The notes: generated by a model not told the origin, from the letters alone. A stretch of DNA of 64,000 nucleotides from Paramecium sonneborni (GCA_905182985.1 CAJJDN010000058.1:156039-220038), one strand, 5' to 3'; counted from the stretch's first letter, positions 1-12,054 are shown. Program-made: numbers and translations.

Positions 1-2
1 TA

Positions 3-790
3 TCAAAGATTAATAACAATTTTTTTAGAATAGTTTTTTCAACAATAGAAACTCTGAAAATCCAATTTAATAACTTTCAAGAAATTCGTTAAGTCTATGA
101 TCATTACAAAACGAAAATAGAAGATTCAGAAAAGAAAAGATGAAATATGTTGCAAAAAGCACAACTGAAGATTTCAAATTAGCTGAAAAAATTAGATATG
201 TATTAAATTATAAAATACTATTTATTATCAATGCAAACTTTCAAATTCTGAGTCTATTGATAATTAAAACTTTCTAAGATATAAAATAATATGAACAAAT
301 TGTTAAGAAAATATTACAATTCAAGTTTCGATAAAGTATAAAATACTTATTATTTAGTTAATTTATATAAATTCTGATTTAATAATGAGCGCTAAATCTA
401 TAATAAAAAATAATTTAAAAGCCTTTTATAAATTTAAATATCCAGGATAAGAATCTCTTGTGATTTACTGTTAGAATAATAAGAGATTAAGGCGCTATTA
501 TATCAAGAATATGAAAAAGAGAAGGAATAGAATGAAAAAAATAGAATTATTCGTTAAAATAGAATACAATAACCATCTTAGATTACATTTTTTGATTTTA
601 TGGTGAACTATTTAAAAGGTCTATTTAAGATGATCTTAAAAACTAAGAATTTATAATGCCAAGATAATTAAATTTAATAAATATATATGAAATTGAAATA
701 CTCTTAAGTAGTTATCATTAAAAACATAATCTGGTAACAAAAACCTTTTTGTTAATCATATAGCTAAAATTATTTTGAGAAATGCATATT
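3..790 (+). pseudogene. Degenerate coding relic, function unknown
   Basis: One frame starting at position 3 gives protein-like sequence with several internal TGA codons (the first at 141-143). It includes a charged helix with EIKALLYQEYEKEKEQN near 483-535. Near 600 the good frame shifts by one base and continues as YGELFKRSIQDDLKNQEF. No domain is recognised. The mixture of good codon use with in-frame stops and a frameshift suggests an eroded gene or poor sequence; unrecognised introns could explain part of it. The 5' end lies outside the window. Confidence 0.35.
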
Positions 791-878
791 AAAAAATAAT
801 TAGAGATATATTTTTTTTAGAATAAAGTTTAATTAACAAAAGAAACAGATGAGTGATTGAATAACCAATTAAAATAAT

Positions 879-1344
879 TCAATTCTTCTTAATTAACTTT
901 CTAGTTTAATATTGATGGTTGGGGACTGCATTTTCATCATTGTATCTAGTTGAACCTTCTGCTCTAATGATAATTATAGATTAAATACCTATTTATTTTT
1001 TTGAGGGTCCTTCTGATTTTTTAGATTCCTCAAAATCTAGTTTTCTGGAATTTGTTTTACAAATCTCTGCATCCTAATATTTTAAGTAAAAAATACTTCA
1101 AGTCGATTGATTTTAGAGATTAAATCCCCCTTTTCTTAGAGCAATTCTTTTAGTTATTGAGTTAAGACAACATTAGCAATGTATAGTCTCATATATTCAT
1201 GTTAATAATTGATTCCTCTTTTATGTTCAAATGAAGCTGCAATATCCTCATCAATCTATTCTCCTACAGTAGGAGTATAGAGAAGTCCTTTTCTAATGGA
1301 GTCACTAAAAAATAGTTGGAAAAGAAGTACCAATTATCAAGCAT
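879..1344 (-). CDS. Small hypothetical protein, probably helical
   Basis: Start ATG at 1344 on the minus strand. A 26-nt intron lies only five codons in, then introns of 23 and 25 nt. The spliced protein begins MLDNCDSIRKGLLYTPTVGE and contains EYMRLYIANVVLTQQLKELL and later KVQLDTMMKMQSPTINIKLE. I recognise no domain. The 3' end is uncertain: if the third intron is not spliced the stop is at 879-881; if it is spliced the frame stays open to about 502, overlapping the relic on the other strand. The three well-placed introns make the central part of the model believable. Confidence 0.55.
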
Positions 1345-1787
1345 TTGAATTCAAATTTATTATTATTTATACAATGTAAAAAACTAAATATTTATTTTTT
1401 AATGAAATTTTATTATAAATGTTTTAAATATAGTTAGATAAATCTAAAGAGTGAATTAATAAATAAGATTATATTTCAGAACTTTTAGAGTATATTAATA
1501 TGTTCTAATTTAATTGAACAATGAGACACGAAATAAATTAATTTTTAGGAAACTTAAATCGTTGATTAATTTGAAAATATGTACTTTGTTTAAATATTTA
1601 TAAAGATGTGAGTGTTATTTAAAAAGAAAAGGAAATTTCTCTTTAATTTTAATGGTGATTATGCTTAATTAAAACTTACTCTTCAGGATAAGTATGATAA
1701 ATTTGTAAATATGTTTAAAACTTGCTATAATAATATTGTTTTTGGATTTCAAAGTAAAGATGTAAAGAATTTATTTATAATTAAATA
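1345..1787. other. Intergenic, with an ORF fragment
   Basis: AT-rich spacer. On the plus strand about 1617-1791 an open frame reads GDYAQLKLTLQDKYDKFVNM and ends with TGA overlapping the ATG of the next gene (ATGA at 1788-1791). It has no start codon and may be a relic. Nothing else is supported. Confidence 0.4.
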
Positions 1788-3174
1788 ATGAATATATATT
1801 CCCGATTTTTGAGTAGATATTACTTTGGGACCGTAAAGATCTTTAAATTGCCTGATTTGGGTGAAAGTAAAAGTTATAATGATTTTAGAGATTAAGGAAG
1901 CCACAATAAAAAAATGGCATGTAAAAATAGGAGATCATGTAAATGAAGTACGTCATTTTTTTGATAATAGTTTGATCCTGTTGCGGATGTTTCAACTGAT
2001 AAGATGTTCACTCAGATTCCAAGTAACTATACAGGAAAGATTCACAAACTGTTCCATTAAGAAGATGAAACCTGTTTAGTGGGGGGAGATTTCTTAGAAA
2101 TAGAAATAGAATCAGATAATCAATAAACAGCATCTACATAGAGTCATGATCATACTGTGAAATAAGAAGACATAAAACAGTAAGAAATCAAATAAACAAT
2201 CCAAACTCACAGCACAGCTTCTGTAAGATTAGATGATTTATCTTTAGAATCACAAATTAGCAACACCTGCAGTACGCCATTTGGCAAAGTAAAAGGGAAT
2301 AGATTTAAGTAAAATTTAAGGCAGTGGTTAGGATGGCAGAATTTTAAAGTCAGATCTTGAAAAAAAAGAACAAGTACCATCTTAAAAAGAATAATCATAA
2401 TCATCAACTAAAATTACCACCAAAAGTGAATCAACATCAACTGTCATCAAAATGTCTGATTTTTAAAAGGGAATGCAAAAATCAATGACTGAAGCTAATT
2501 CTATACCACATTTATATCTTAAGGAGGAAGTTGATCTCACTGAACTTGCATAAATGAGAGAATAGTTGAAAAAAGAAAAGAACATCACTTTTATGACTTT
2601 ACTTATCAAGTCTTTTTCTTTAGCTTTGACCAAATATCCCATATTGAATTCCACATATGATCCTACTAAACAATTCGAATACACTTAACATTTATCACAT
2701 AATGTATCTATAGCCTTAGACTCTCCTAAAGGTTTAGTGGTTCCCAATATCAAAGATGTATAGAATCTATCAATTAGTTAAATTCAAGATGAATTGAATA
2801 GGTAATTCAAATCTTTATTAGTTTCTAGACTACGAACTTTAGGAGAAAAAGGATAATTGAGTTATAATGAATTATCTGGAGGAACAATATGTTTGAGCAA
2901 TATTGGCACTATTGGTGGTACATACACTGGTCCTCTTATTCTCGCTCCATAAGTTTGCATTGTTGGAATAGGTAGGTTGATGACTGTGCCCAGATATGAT
3001 GCTAAAATGACGATTGTACCAAGAAAAATTGTAATTTTCTATCTCTCATTTTAGATGAACTTAAGCTTTGGTTGTGATCATAGAGTTATTGATGGTGCTA
3101 CTGTTGCAAGGTTTAATAATGTCTGGAAAACATATTTAGAAAATCCAACATCTATGTTCATTCATCTTAAGTGA
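1788..3174 (+). CDS. DBT: Lipoamide acyltransferase E2 of branched-chain 2-oxoacid dehydrogenase
   Basis: About 430 aa after removing introns 1867-1888, 1948-1970, 2223-2247 and 3031-3054. The N terminus ([13 protein letters not shown]) looks like a mitochondrial presequence. The lipoyl domain follows, with [18 protein letters not shown] and the lipoylated lysine in VSTDKMFT. Then come a peripheral-subunit-binding domain ([27 protein letters not shown]) and the acyltransferase domain ending with the catalytic motif [10 protein letters not shown]. The E2 core transfers the branched-chain acyl group to CoA in valine, leucine and isoleucine breakdown in mitochondria. The GI-x-EVTVKEW-like lipoyl start resembles DBT more than the pyruvate or 2-oxoglutarate E2. 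Gln residues in the binding domain are encoded by TAA/TAG, which fixes the genetic code. Confidence 0.93.
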
Positions 3175-3712
3175 TTATTAAGTTAAGGGTAAATAAATAA
3201 TATTTAGAATCATAAATACTAATATATATTAATTATTAATTGTAAGAATTTTTCTATCTAATTTCTAACTTTCTTTATTTAGAATTTTATTTTTATTTTT
3301 TTAAACCTTTAGACTTTAATTAATTTTTAATTAATTTTTTTTAGATATCGATCCCATTAGAAGATTAATTTCACATATCAATTACCTTTAAATTATAAAA
3401 TTTTTATCCACTAATGACAATATAAAACATATTTTTCGATTTTGCAAGTATAAAATACGATTTTATCTAATAAATGTAAAAAATTACTATTGCTGATTTT
3501 CAATTAAAATATGCTCAATACTTTCCTTATGAATTATAATAATCAAAGGTTAACTTTAGGATATGTTAGTTGGAATGAAGCTGAATTTTATGAATACTCG
3601 GTTTCATAAGTAGAATAAATAATTATGTTAATCATTCACTTGATTTTCTTTTTCAATTTTTTCAATGTGCAAATTGGATTATATTGTGATAATTTATTTG
3701 AATATTTATCTA

Positions 3713-4429
3713 ATGGCTTCATAATAAACAAAAGATAATCCATTAGAATAATAAAATCAAGAATATGTATCTTATTAAGTTGGAAGTAATAGAAAGAAAT
3801 ATTTTAAATTTTAAGACAACAAGGTATTTTAAATAGATGAGAATAAAAGAATTAAGAAGAAAAAAAGAAATTATTAAAACAAAGGATGTTATAATTCTTT
3901 AACAGTTGAGAAGAGTAATTATAAAAAGAAAAAATAAGTTGAATCTATTCCCTTTTCTGACAATTTTGAAAAGTAGAATATATTTTCTCAATTTAGGTTG
4001 AATATAAATTATAATGAATAGAATATATTATTTGGAATGAGAGATTTCAATTATAAATTCTAAAATTTATCAATAAAAGAGTAAAATAAATGTTCTAATA
4101 TATTAGAGATAAATAAGAATATTAAAATTAGGTCCAGAATTATTAGTTTTAAATGGAATTTGAATAAAAAAATAATATTGTAATTGAATTTAATGTAGAT
4201 TGAATAGAGTTCATTTTTCTTTCTTCTCTTTCAGTAAGATTTTGACGATTCTCAAGAAAATTCTGATTATATCTGTGTATATCAAAATCGACCCTAAAAT
4301 ATAATCATCAATAGTTAATCTTAGATTCTTGTCTCCCATAATTAATTATATATCATAAACCTAATTAGATTTTTTAAGAATACCAAATACAATCCCAATG
4401 AAATAGCACCTCCTATTAAATAGATTTGA
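3713..4429 (+). CDS. Hypothetical basic protein, 3' end unclear
   Basis: ATG at 3713 opens a frame rich in Lys, Gln and Asn (MASQQTKDNPLEQQNQEY, then several KKKK runs). No domain is recognised. The frame stays open to a TGA at 4427-4429, but from 4211 onward it lies antisense to the confidently modelled Lifeguard gene, so the real end is probably near 4200 through an intron or frameshift I could not place. Just upstream a short ORF (3474-3576, MQKITIADFQLKYAQYFP) may be a separate fragment or a first exon. Confidence 0.4.
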
Positions 4430-5005
4430 TAAGCCATTGAATTTCCAGAAAAAAAATATGTTATTCCTGCTATCGCGCAACCAAGTGAAAGTAGGAAGAC
4501 TAGAGTTTGAAATGAATTTTTACTAGTTGTTCCGTGAAATGAAAGATCATTTTAAGTAGTTATTGAATATATGGCTAAAGCAACTACAATCACAGTCGTA
4601 ATAAGGAATGCTTAAAAAATTAATTCAGGGTCTCCTATTTAAGCACATGATGTGGCTAAGGTAATAGATTCTCCTAATGTAAAAATGCTTAGTAAGATGT
4701 AATTTAATGGAAACTTTCTTGCGGATGCTATTTAAAATTCATAAAAATTTAAATTTACTTCTGCTTAAGTAAATCCATACTCCTGATACAACTGCACAAA
4801 TTATTGCAGGTATAAAAAGAATTTCACACAAAGTCTCGAAAAACCTGTAATTCATTGCCAAATATGCAATTATTGTAGTGGCCATAAGTTAAAAGCCAAC
4901 AATAGAAAAGACTTTTTTAGCGAAATTCTTTTAAGCATCTCCTAGTAAGGAGGAATCAACAGAATATTTTTGATATTCAGTTTAAGGAACAGATTCATAC
5001 TGCAT
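4211..5005 (-). CDS. Lifeguard/BAX-inhibitor-1 family membrane protein
   Basis: 246 aa after splicing introns 4728-4758 (31 nt) and 4361-4383 (23 nt). A soluble N terminus (about 30 aa) is followed by roughly seven hydrophobic helices. Family marks are the conserved C-terminal VYDIQLIMGDK, LTIDDYILGSI and YTDIIRIFLRI. TMBIM/LFG proteins sit in ER, Golgi or plasma membrane and leak calcium, modulating stress responses. The second splice site is decided by the exact restoration of the YD-x-QLIMG motif. It converges with the uncertain gene at 3713. Confidence 0.92.
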
Positions 5006-5129
5006 ATTTATTAAAAAAATAATGATTCGAACATTTAGAAGTGATGATTAGGTGATGTTAATAATTATCCAAAAATTTAATACCCCCTTGATTCAATGAA
5101 ATTTTAAATCCACATTTTTTTATAAATTA

Positions 5130-6243
5130 ATGGAAGGCGGAGCTTAACCAACTACAAATGAAGTAAAAGAAGGACATGAATTACATGTTCAAACCTTAGA
5201 AAATAAGATAAGAGAGCTTCCTCTTAAAGATAGACTTAAAGCGATTGCCATATAACATCATTATCTTTAAAAAGAGAAATTAGACAAGGAATGTGAAGAT
5301 AAGATTCATGCTCTTTAAAAGTAGTATGATATCAAATCACTTCCTATCTATGCAGAATAACAATTACTCATAAATGGTTAAAGAGCTGTAAGTGCTGAAG
5401 AACAAGAACTTTTTAAGGATTTCTTTTCTGAAGCTGAATTAGAAGAAGCTCTTAAAATAGCTTAAAAAACAGAGCCAATAGATAATTATTGGGGAACTGT
5501 CTTAACAAATTGCGATAATTTATCTCATGTTTTTGGAGAGAAGGATAAAGATATCCTTAAATTTTTAACTTCAATAGTATTGGAAACCTCAGTTGATACT
5601 GAAGTGTTTACACTTAGATTTAATTTTAAAGATAATGAATATTTTAAGAATAAAGAATTGACAAAGAAATTTATTATAGAAGAAGGTAAAGATTTCCCAA
5701 CAAGCACAGTTGGAACTGTGATTGAATGGAATGAAGGTAAAGATGTTACAGTTAAGATTGTTGAGAAGGTAATGAATTTAATGTAATGAAGAAATAAAAA
5801 AATAAAAAGACAGGAGCTTCTAGAGTTATTAAGAAAAAGGAAACTCAATTAAGTTTCTTTAATTTCTTCAAAAATTCCGAAGATAAGGATGAAGGAGAAG
5901 ATGAAGGAAAAGCAGGAGTAAAATAATAGATTATAATATAATAGAATATTGATGAAGATTATGAAATTGGTAAAACAATAGCTGAAGAAGTAATTCCATA
6001 TAGTTTGGAATATTTCTTGGGAATAAATCCAGATGATGAAGATTATGAAGATGTTGATGAAGATGATGATGATGAAGATGATGAGGATGAAGAAGATGAT
6101 GATGAAGAAGATGATAAGAAGAAAAAGAGTGTAAGTTTTATTTTTATATACTATATTAGTAAAGAAAAAAGAGTGGTGATAGTAAAAAGTCTGATAAGGA
6201 TAAAAAAGGAAAGGCTGAAAAACCAGAATGCAAATAATAATGA
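5130..6243 (+). CDS. NAP1: Nucleosome assembly protein 1
   Basis: 353 aa after removing introns 5769-5791 and 6131-6159. The N-terminal helix (LPLKDRLKAIAIQHHYLQKE) and the NAP fold follow (IDNYWGTVLTNCDNLSH, FLTSIVLE, NEYFKNKELTKKF). The very acidic tail has long Asp/Glu runs around 6030-6120. The protein ends ECKQQ, a prenylation-type CAAX box also seen in animal NAP1, with both Gln codons written TAA directly before the TGA stop. It is a histone H2A-H2B chaperone shuttling between cytoplasm and nucleus. Confidence 0.95.
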
Positions 6244-6454
6244 GAGTATTGGTTTGTGTACAAAATTATAATTTATTAAACATTTATATTATAATTTCAA
6301 GACTTCTAAAAAATGTGAATTTTTTTAAGATTGATATCAAATGATTATTTTAATTAATTAATTTAACCATCAATAAACTATTAATTAGTTTTATTTTTGT
6401 TATTTAATATGAATAATTATGAATATCAAATATTTTCAACTTCAACTAATTATT

Positions 6455-7309
6455 ATCTTTTCATAGAAGGGAAACCTCCTTCTTGTGTAATTACTAGATT
6501 TTTATAATCATTCTTAACGAGAAGACTCATAGCAATATTTGCTCTTCCTCCTTTTTTACAATAAACATGCACGATCTAATCTTTAGGAATTTTGTAAGAT
6601 TGGCTTTCATTTCAGGTAAAGGAACTTTAATAGCTCTTTTAATGATACCAGTTTTATTATCTTCTCTAAAAAGATATGTTTCCTATTTTTAAATAATATT
6701 AGAATACCTGAATCAGCTTTGAAAAATAATAACATTATCAACGAAATTAACTAATCCTGACATAAATGTAATATTGATAACTACATCAATGATTCCAGTC
6801 TACCCACTTCTCCCAAAAAAAAAAAGGTATCTCCTGTATCTACTGAATGATCTTTCTATTATTTACTAAAACAAAGCAACTGGATTCCACAGTATGTCTG
6901 GGAGTATGATCCACTCATATTTATATAGATCCAATTGGTAATTATTTCCACTTTTTGGCTTATTTCATTGGAAAATCTGCTATTGCTGTTGGACCATACA
7001 TTATTGTTGCTTCTGTTATTGCTGCTAATTCAAGGTGACCATTCACAAAATCTGCATAGAAATGAGTTTCAAGCACCCATTTTATTTAAGCATTTCAATC
7101 TTTGGCCAATTCACTTATTATTAATATTTACAATTACACATATTATTCAATATCTCGAAATGGATCAATTACTGTCGCCTCTCCTTTTGATTCTATGTAA
7201 TAAGAAAATGTCGATGAACATTCAATATAATATTGTTGAATGAAGAACTCTGCATTCCAACTTTCTCTCCTTGATTGATTTTATAAATTCTTGGAGCAGC
7301 AGCTTTCAT
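6455..7309 (-). pseudogene. Broken persulfide dioxygenase (ETHE1-like) with rhodanese domain
   Basis: ATG at 7309, then a metallo-beta-lactamase fold: ESKGEATVIDPFRDIE, ETHFYADFVNGHLELAA and a degraded HTPRHTVESS (the family has HTPGHT). A C-terminal rhodanese-like part follows (VHVYCKKGGRANIAMSLL). Intact members oxidise glutathione persulfide in mitochondrial sulfide disposal. At least four frame changes and a TGA in the middle cannot be removed by plausible introns: one right after GEKVG, one before ETHFYADF, a TGA before the HTPRHT motif, and shifts around the later FFFGRSGQ segment. I therefore call it a decayed copy; several 1-nt sequencing errors are the alternative. Confidence 0.7.
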
Positions 7310-7458
7310 TAAAGATTATTTATTTATCTCACTTTTTAAGATTCTTCTTCCAATTTTTATCTCTGAAGATAATGCGCATTTAAATTTACATATTTTAAGT
7401 AAAATTGTCCAAATACAAAAATCATTCTAAATTCTTAGACTTATATTTATTAATAATT

Positions 7459-8628
7459 ATGTTTATCAAAAGGCCTCTCTTTTAATTTTCACATGATTTC
7501 TACCATATGCATGAATTTCAACAAGCCTAAACTCTAATGAATAATAATGCTTTCTCATAAGCTCATGACTTATTTTTAAGATTAATTCAGATTCTTAAAC
7601 CTCATGGTCGTTTGCCTAATGATTTATTATCTATGTAATTCAACACTTCACAATTAGATCATATCAAAACGCTCTCAAAATTGGACCAAAATAACAAAAT
7701 GATATTTTGCAATACAAATTAGACACACTTGGAAATGTTTTATAATATATGCAAAACAATCTTTATTACAACACAAATCATAATATGAATATGCTTGCTT
7801 AATAAGAACGTTAATTTATTGGAAATGTATTGCATTATGAATTCAAAAGAGTTGAAGCTGTATTATATTATAAATATAAATCAAGTATAACTATGCTTTA
7901 TTGAGTTCCCCTTATACAGAAGACAAATTAATCTCATTGATAGAATATTCAGAAGCCAAATTTTAAAAAGGTAAGTTTACTAATATGAAGAATAATCACT
8001 CCTCGATTATGCCATTTTGAAATGGTTGGCATCTGGACATGGATACAATCCCGTTTCTTTCAATGCCAATTATGGAATGCAATAAGGATAAATCTTTTTG
8101 GATCATTTTTTGAATGCAGAAGCCAAGATAGATAAAATGCCATCTATTGATTTTTCTCTTAAATTATACAAAGCCTTAACTGACTTCATTATTTCTGCCA
8201 ATGTTTAGTAATATAACAAAGTATAATATATTTAATGTTTAAAGACAATCGTTGGATAGGTATTAAATAGATATTTGAAATTTACAGAAAAGAAAGCATA
8301 GAACTAAGTTCATAAGCCTTTAATGGGTTTGGGTTGGTTGAATACTGTTGAATAAAGATACATGTCTGCAGAAGGCTTATTTAGAACAATTGAAGATTAA
8401 CTAAAGACTCATAAAATAACATCTGAAATCCAAATACTCACAGCTTAATACTGGTATCTAAATATTTAATTACTCTAAAAATTGACAAAGAGATAAACTG
8501 AAGTGCAAAGTAATCATTATAATTTATTAGTAGATTATCAACAATAACTTAAGTAATTTTAAATGCCTCCTGTCTAATAGAAAGCAGCTCTATATTGTTA
8601 TTTACCAAATCATCAAGTAAATTTTTGA
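7459..8628 (+). CDS. Hypothetical protein, about 373 aa
   Basis: ATG at 7459. The intron at 7635-7657 is clear. A second 25-nt intron (GTATTGCATT...AAAAGAG, about 7827-7851) restores the frame and gives an exact multiple of three. Readable segments include ILKPHGRLPNDLLS, QINLIDRIFRSQILKRQ, LDYAILKWLASGHGYNP and GLGWLNTVEQRYMSAEGLF. The C-terminal half is helical and Gln-rich. I do not recognise the family. It converges with the pepsin gene 35 bp away. Confidence 0.6.
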
Positions 8629-8663
8629 GTTGATTATATTTTTGTAAAAATAAATTCATTATA

Positions 8664-10016
8664 TCAATGTTTTGCCTTTCCAAATCCAACCATATTTGTG
8701 TCCCTATCATAAACACTTAAATATTTAGTTAAGAAAATATCTCCCAAAATCCAAGCAGGACCTTGAGGATCTGGAATATCCAAAGGCATAAATGCTCCAA
8801 TACATTGTTTGGAAGTTCCTTAAATAAATGCTGAAGCAGAAACATCGTTGTTTAAGGGTACTTCTGTACCATCATCTTTCAATTCCATGATATAGTCTTT
8901 AGAGTCTAAATCATAATCGACTCCATCAATCCTAAAGGTTAATTTTGGTAATTGATTTAAATTTGAACAATCATCATTTATGTTAGTTAAATCTTATAAT
9001 TAAATTAATTGAAATACCTAACAATTTCATCAAATCTTCAAAGGGACCTGTAATTAATGAAGTACCTGTATCAGCAACTATTTTACAACCTTTTGGACAG
9101 AATCCTTCATCCTTGCCATTAACCAATATATTTTCTGCCTTTATCATCCAATAATATTTATCAATAACTGGATGATAATGAATTGGACCATCAAGTTTTG
9201 TAACATCGTAACCACCAAAAGTGATTTATGATTCATAGCTGTTGACTTAGTTACTCATATAAAATGAAAATTAGTTCGATTTCAATTTCTTCTCTTTAAT
9301 TATATTGTCAAACAATGGATTAAAATTATAGGCTGCCATGCTTGGATAAGCTAATCCTACTATACCATCGAATCCTGACTTTGCAATTATTTAACTTTCA
9401 TACATTTTAAAATACAGAACCATTTTCTTCAATTATTTCAGCAATGTTTTAATCCTCAACTTCTATTTCTCCCAATTTAACAATATCTGAATTTATTTCA
9501 CCATTTAAATCTCCAGTACCAAATTGCACATTTAAAGCATATCCTAAATGATTTGCTCTGAAACTTGGTTTGTATTAAGTGTGTTGTTTACATCCTTCAT
9601 TCTTGCATTTTATAGAGTCTATCCAAAAGTTTGCAGAACCAGTATCAAATATCACTTAGAATTCTTAATCACCCACTGTAATGGGTCCAGTAAATTAAGT
9701 ATTCTTAAAATTATGTAATTTCAAAGATGTTTCTTTTTTTTACTCATTTTGTTATGGCTTAGGTACATAACCGCCAAATTCTATTTCTTAAATGTTAATT
9801 GGAGTTTATTATCTAAAATATGTTTGTTTAGTTGAAAGAAAATCATAGATTTCTTTTGCTGTCACCTATGATTTCAATTGTATAAAATACAATTTTATAA
9901 GTCTCCTTTAATTTGATGGTGAATATCTTGTTATCTTATTTCTCTTATAGAAAAGTACCTTGATCCTAGCCACAGAGACTTGTGACAATCAAAAGGGAAA
10001 ATATGAGTTAATTCAT
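8664..10016 (-). CDS. Pepsin-like aspartic endopeptidase (cathepsin D type)
   Basis: 421 aa after splicing introns of 25, 37 and 25 nt. The N terminus (MNQLIFSLLIVTSLCG) is a signal peptide. The two catalytic aspartates are in VIFDTGSANFW and IVADTGTSLITGP, and the flap-side motif GFDGIVGLAYPSMA is present, with cysteine pairs typical of the fold. The C terminus is PAWILGDIFLTKYLSVYD followed by GFGKA. It probably acts in lysosomes, phagosomes or as a secreted digestive enzyme. The 37-nt middle intron is unusually long here but is required to join the two halves in frame. It is divergent from the phosphatase gene, with only 27 bp between the start codons. Confidence 0.93.
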
Positions 10017-10043
10017 AGTTAAAAAAACGATAATAAAAATTAA

Positions 10044-11512
10044 TATGTAACCACTATGTGATCCAACATAGGATAGAGTGGATAAACAAGTTCCATTACC
10101 TCCCCATCGTCATTTAGATCCTTATTTAATGTTCCCTACTAAGAATCTAGACATGAGATATTTATAATAAAAGGCAAACCTGATTGGAAGTTCATCAAAG
10201 AGCATTTTGAAAAGGAAGTAATCAAATTGATAAGCATGGCTAACAAAATATTTAGTAATTATTGTAATCAATATTTCAGAGAATGAAGGCAGTTTATTGT
10301 ATCTATAAGATCCTTTTTGATGGTAGTGGGAGATATTCATGGGTATTTTATTTAAATTGATAAGTAGGCAAATTTATGATTTCTTAAAATTTTAGATGTA
10401 GGTGGCAATCCTGAAACACAGAAATATGAATTTCTTGGAGATTATGTCAATAGAGGACCATTTTCAGTTGAAGTTGTAATTTTACTCTATTCACTTAAAC
10501 TTAATTATCCTCGAACATTATACATGCTTAGAGGTAATCACGAATGTAGATAATTAACATCATTTTTTAATTTCATGGATGAATGCAATAAGTATGATTA
10601 AGAACTGTATGAATTATTCATGGATTCTTTTGATAATCTTCTATTAGCTTGCATTATAAATAGTTTATTTATAACTTTACATGGAAGCATCTCTCTAGAA
10701 TTAAGAAATGCAATATTTTTATCAATTTTATGTGAGTGATGTAAATTTGATCAAAGAATGGAATCTTTTGTCATATTTTTTGGGCAGATCCAAGAGATAA
10801 TGATGATGGAATATGTGAAGGTCAATTTAGAATCAATGAAATTAGAGGTTGTTCTTATTTTTATGGTTCTGAAGCTGTAAGTAGATTTTTAGAAAGAAAT
10901 AAATTAATATCTATCATTAGAGCACATGAAGCTTAATTAGATGGATATAAAATGCATAGATGAGATGGAGGTTAAGATTTTCCAATGGCAATTACAATAT
11001 TTTCAGCTCCAAATTATTGCGATGTTTATAAAAATAAAGGAGCTGTCATTAAATTTCAAGTATTTTAAATATCAAAATGATAGAATAACGATTTGAATAT
11101 ACAATAATACAATTATAACTCACATCCTTATTTGCTACCAAATTTTATGGATATATTCACATGGTCAATTCCTTTTGATGCTGAAAAAGGTAGAATTTAT
11201 ATTATATTATATTATAATTAGTTACCGGAGTATTATTTCATATCATATAACCAAGGGATGGCGAAGCAATTGATGAGATTGTGATGAAGAAGATATTGCA
11301 AAATTAAAGAATTAGTTGGTGATTAATAATAAAAGAATAAAGATGTGGTTTGAAGACTAAAAAGCCTGTCCTGATAATCGTATTCCTAAAACTCTGTTAG
11401 ATAATATAAAGGATTGTAATTATATTTTTATATATAAATAGCAACTGGATCTTTTCAAACAGCTAAGATGGCTGATTCGATGAATGAAAAAAGACCTGGA
11501 CTTAATTAATGA
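10044..11512 (+). pseudogene. Calcineurin A-like Ser/Thr phosphatase, disrupted
   Basis: The whole PPP catalytic core is recognisable: [80 protein letters not shown] and the calcineurin-type [18 protein letters not shown]. The C-terminal segment resembles the autoinhibitory end (TAKMADSMNEKRPGLN). Several short introns splice normally, for example the 22-nt one inside the DIHG region. However, the frame breaks near 10170, after SISLELRN, and near the ADPRD motif, and a TGA at 10961-10963 interrupts the block just before GGQDFP. The enzyme would normally be the Ca2+/calmodulin-dependent phosphatase. It looks like a decaying duplicate, or error-laden sequence. Confidence 0.75.
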
Positions 11513-11707
11513 TTATTTATTATTGATTAAATTAATTAAAACAGATTGCTTTTTATTATTGTGAATATAAAACATATTAATGCTTCAAGTTAATACTCCT
11601 TATGTTTTGGATGATCCCACAGATTGTTATTGTTATTGTTAATTTTGTTAAGGTCTCAAATTGTGAGTTAACTCAAAATCAAGTAATTCTTTTTCTCTAA
11701 AATAATC

Positions 11708-12054
11708 TCAAATATAATTCGCATACTTCTATTTCATAGCAGTGTTGTAATTTTATCCTGTCTTTTCAAGCAATTCTAAACTTTCCTTTAAAGATTTTAA
11801 CACATCTTCCAATTATCTTTCAACAAGAACTCCTCCAATCAATCTCCAACATCTAAAATACGTAAAGTATTTCACCTTCTCTTTGGATCAATATTTTTGA
11901 CTGCATCCAAAACTAATGTGTGTTCTTTCCTCTCATCTTCTATATCAAGATAAACTCTGAATATTTCAGCATAATCCTATCTCATTTTGTTGTATTGAAC
12001 AACTTATTAATTAGTCAAATTCTTCAACATCTCTTACTATTATTGCTATTGCAT
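11708..12054 (-). CDS. PFDN2: Prefoldin subunit 2
   Basis: 107 aa with one 23-nt intron after NIDPKR. It starts with a run of Gln, then EMLKNLTNQQVVQYNKMRQD (first helix), the beta-hairpin RLIGGVLVERQLEDVL, and a C-terminal helix ending QKYANYI. This is the small beta-type prefoldin layout: two coiled-coil helices around one hairpin. Prefoldin hands unfolded actin and tubulin to the CCT chaperonin, an important task in a ciliate. I chose the ATG at 12054 because the sequence upstream is non-coding in this frame. Confidence 0.88.

Noticed and set aside
1861..2079. Short standard-code ORFs across the window
   Set aside because: They end at TAA/TAG codons that encode Gln here and often read through introns; they are fragments or shadows of the spliced table-6 genes.
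5525..5848. Minus-strand ORF opposite NAP1
   Set aside because: Mirror frame of the well-supported NAP1 coding sequence.
6020..6115. GAT/GAA-rich tract as a tandem repeat
   Set aside because: It is the acidic tail of NAP1, in frame.
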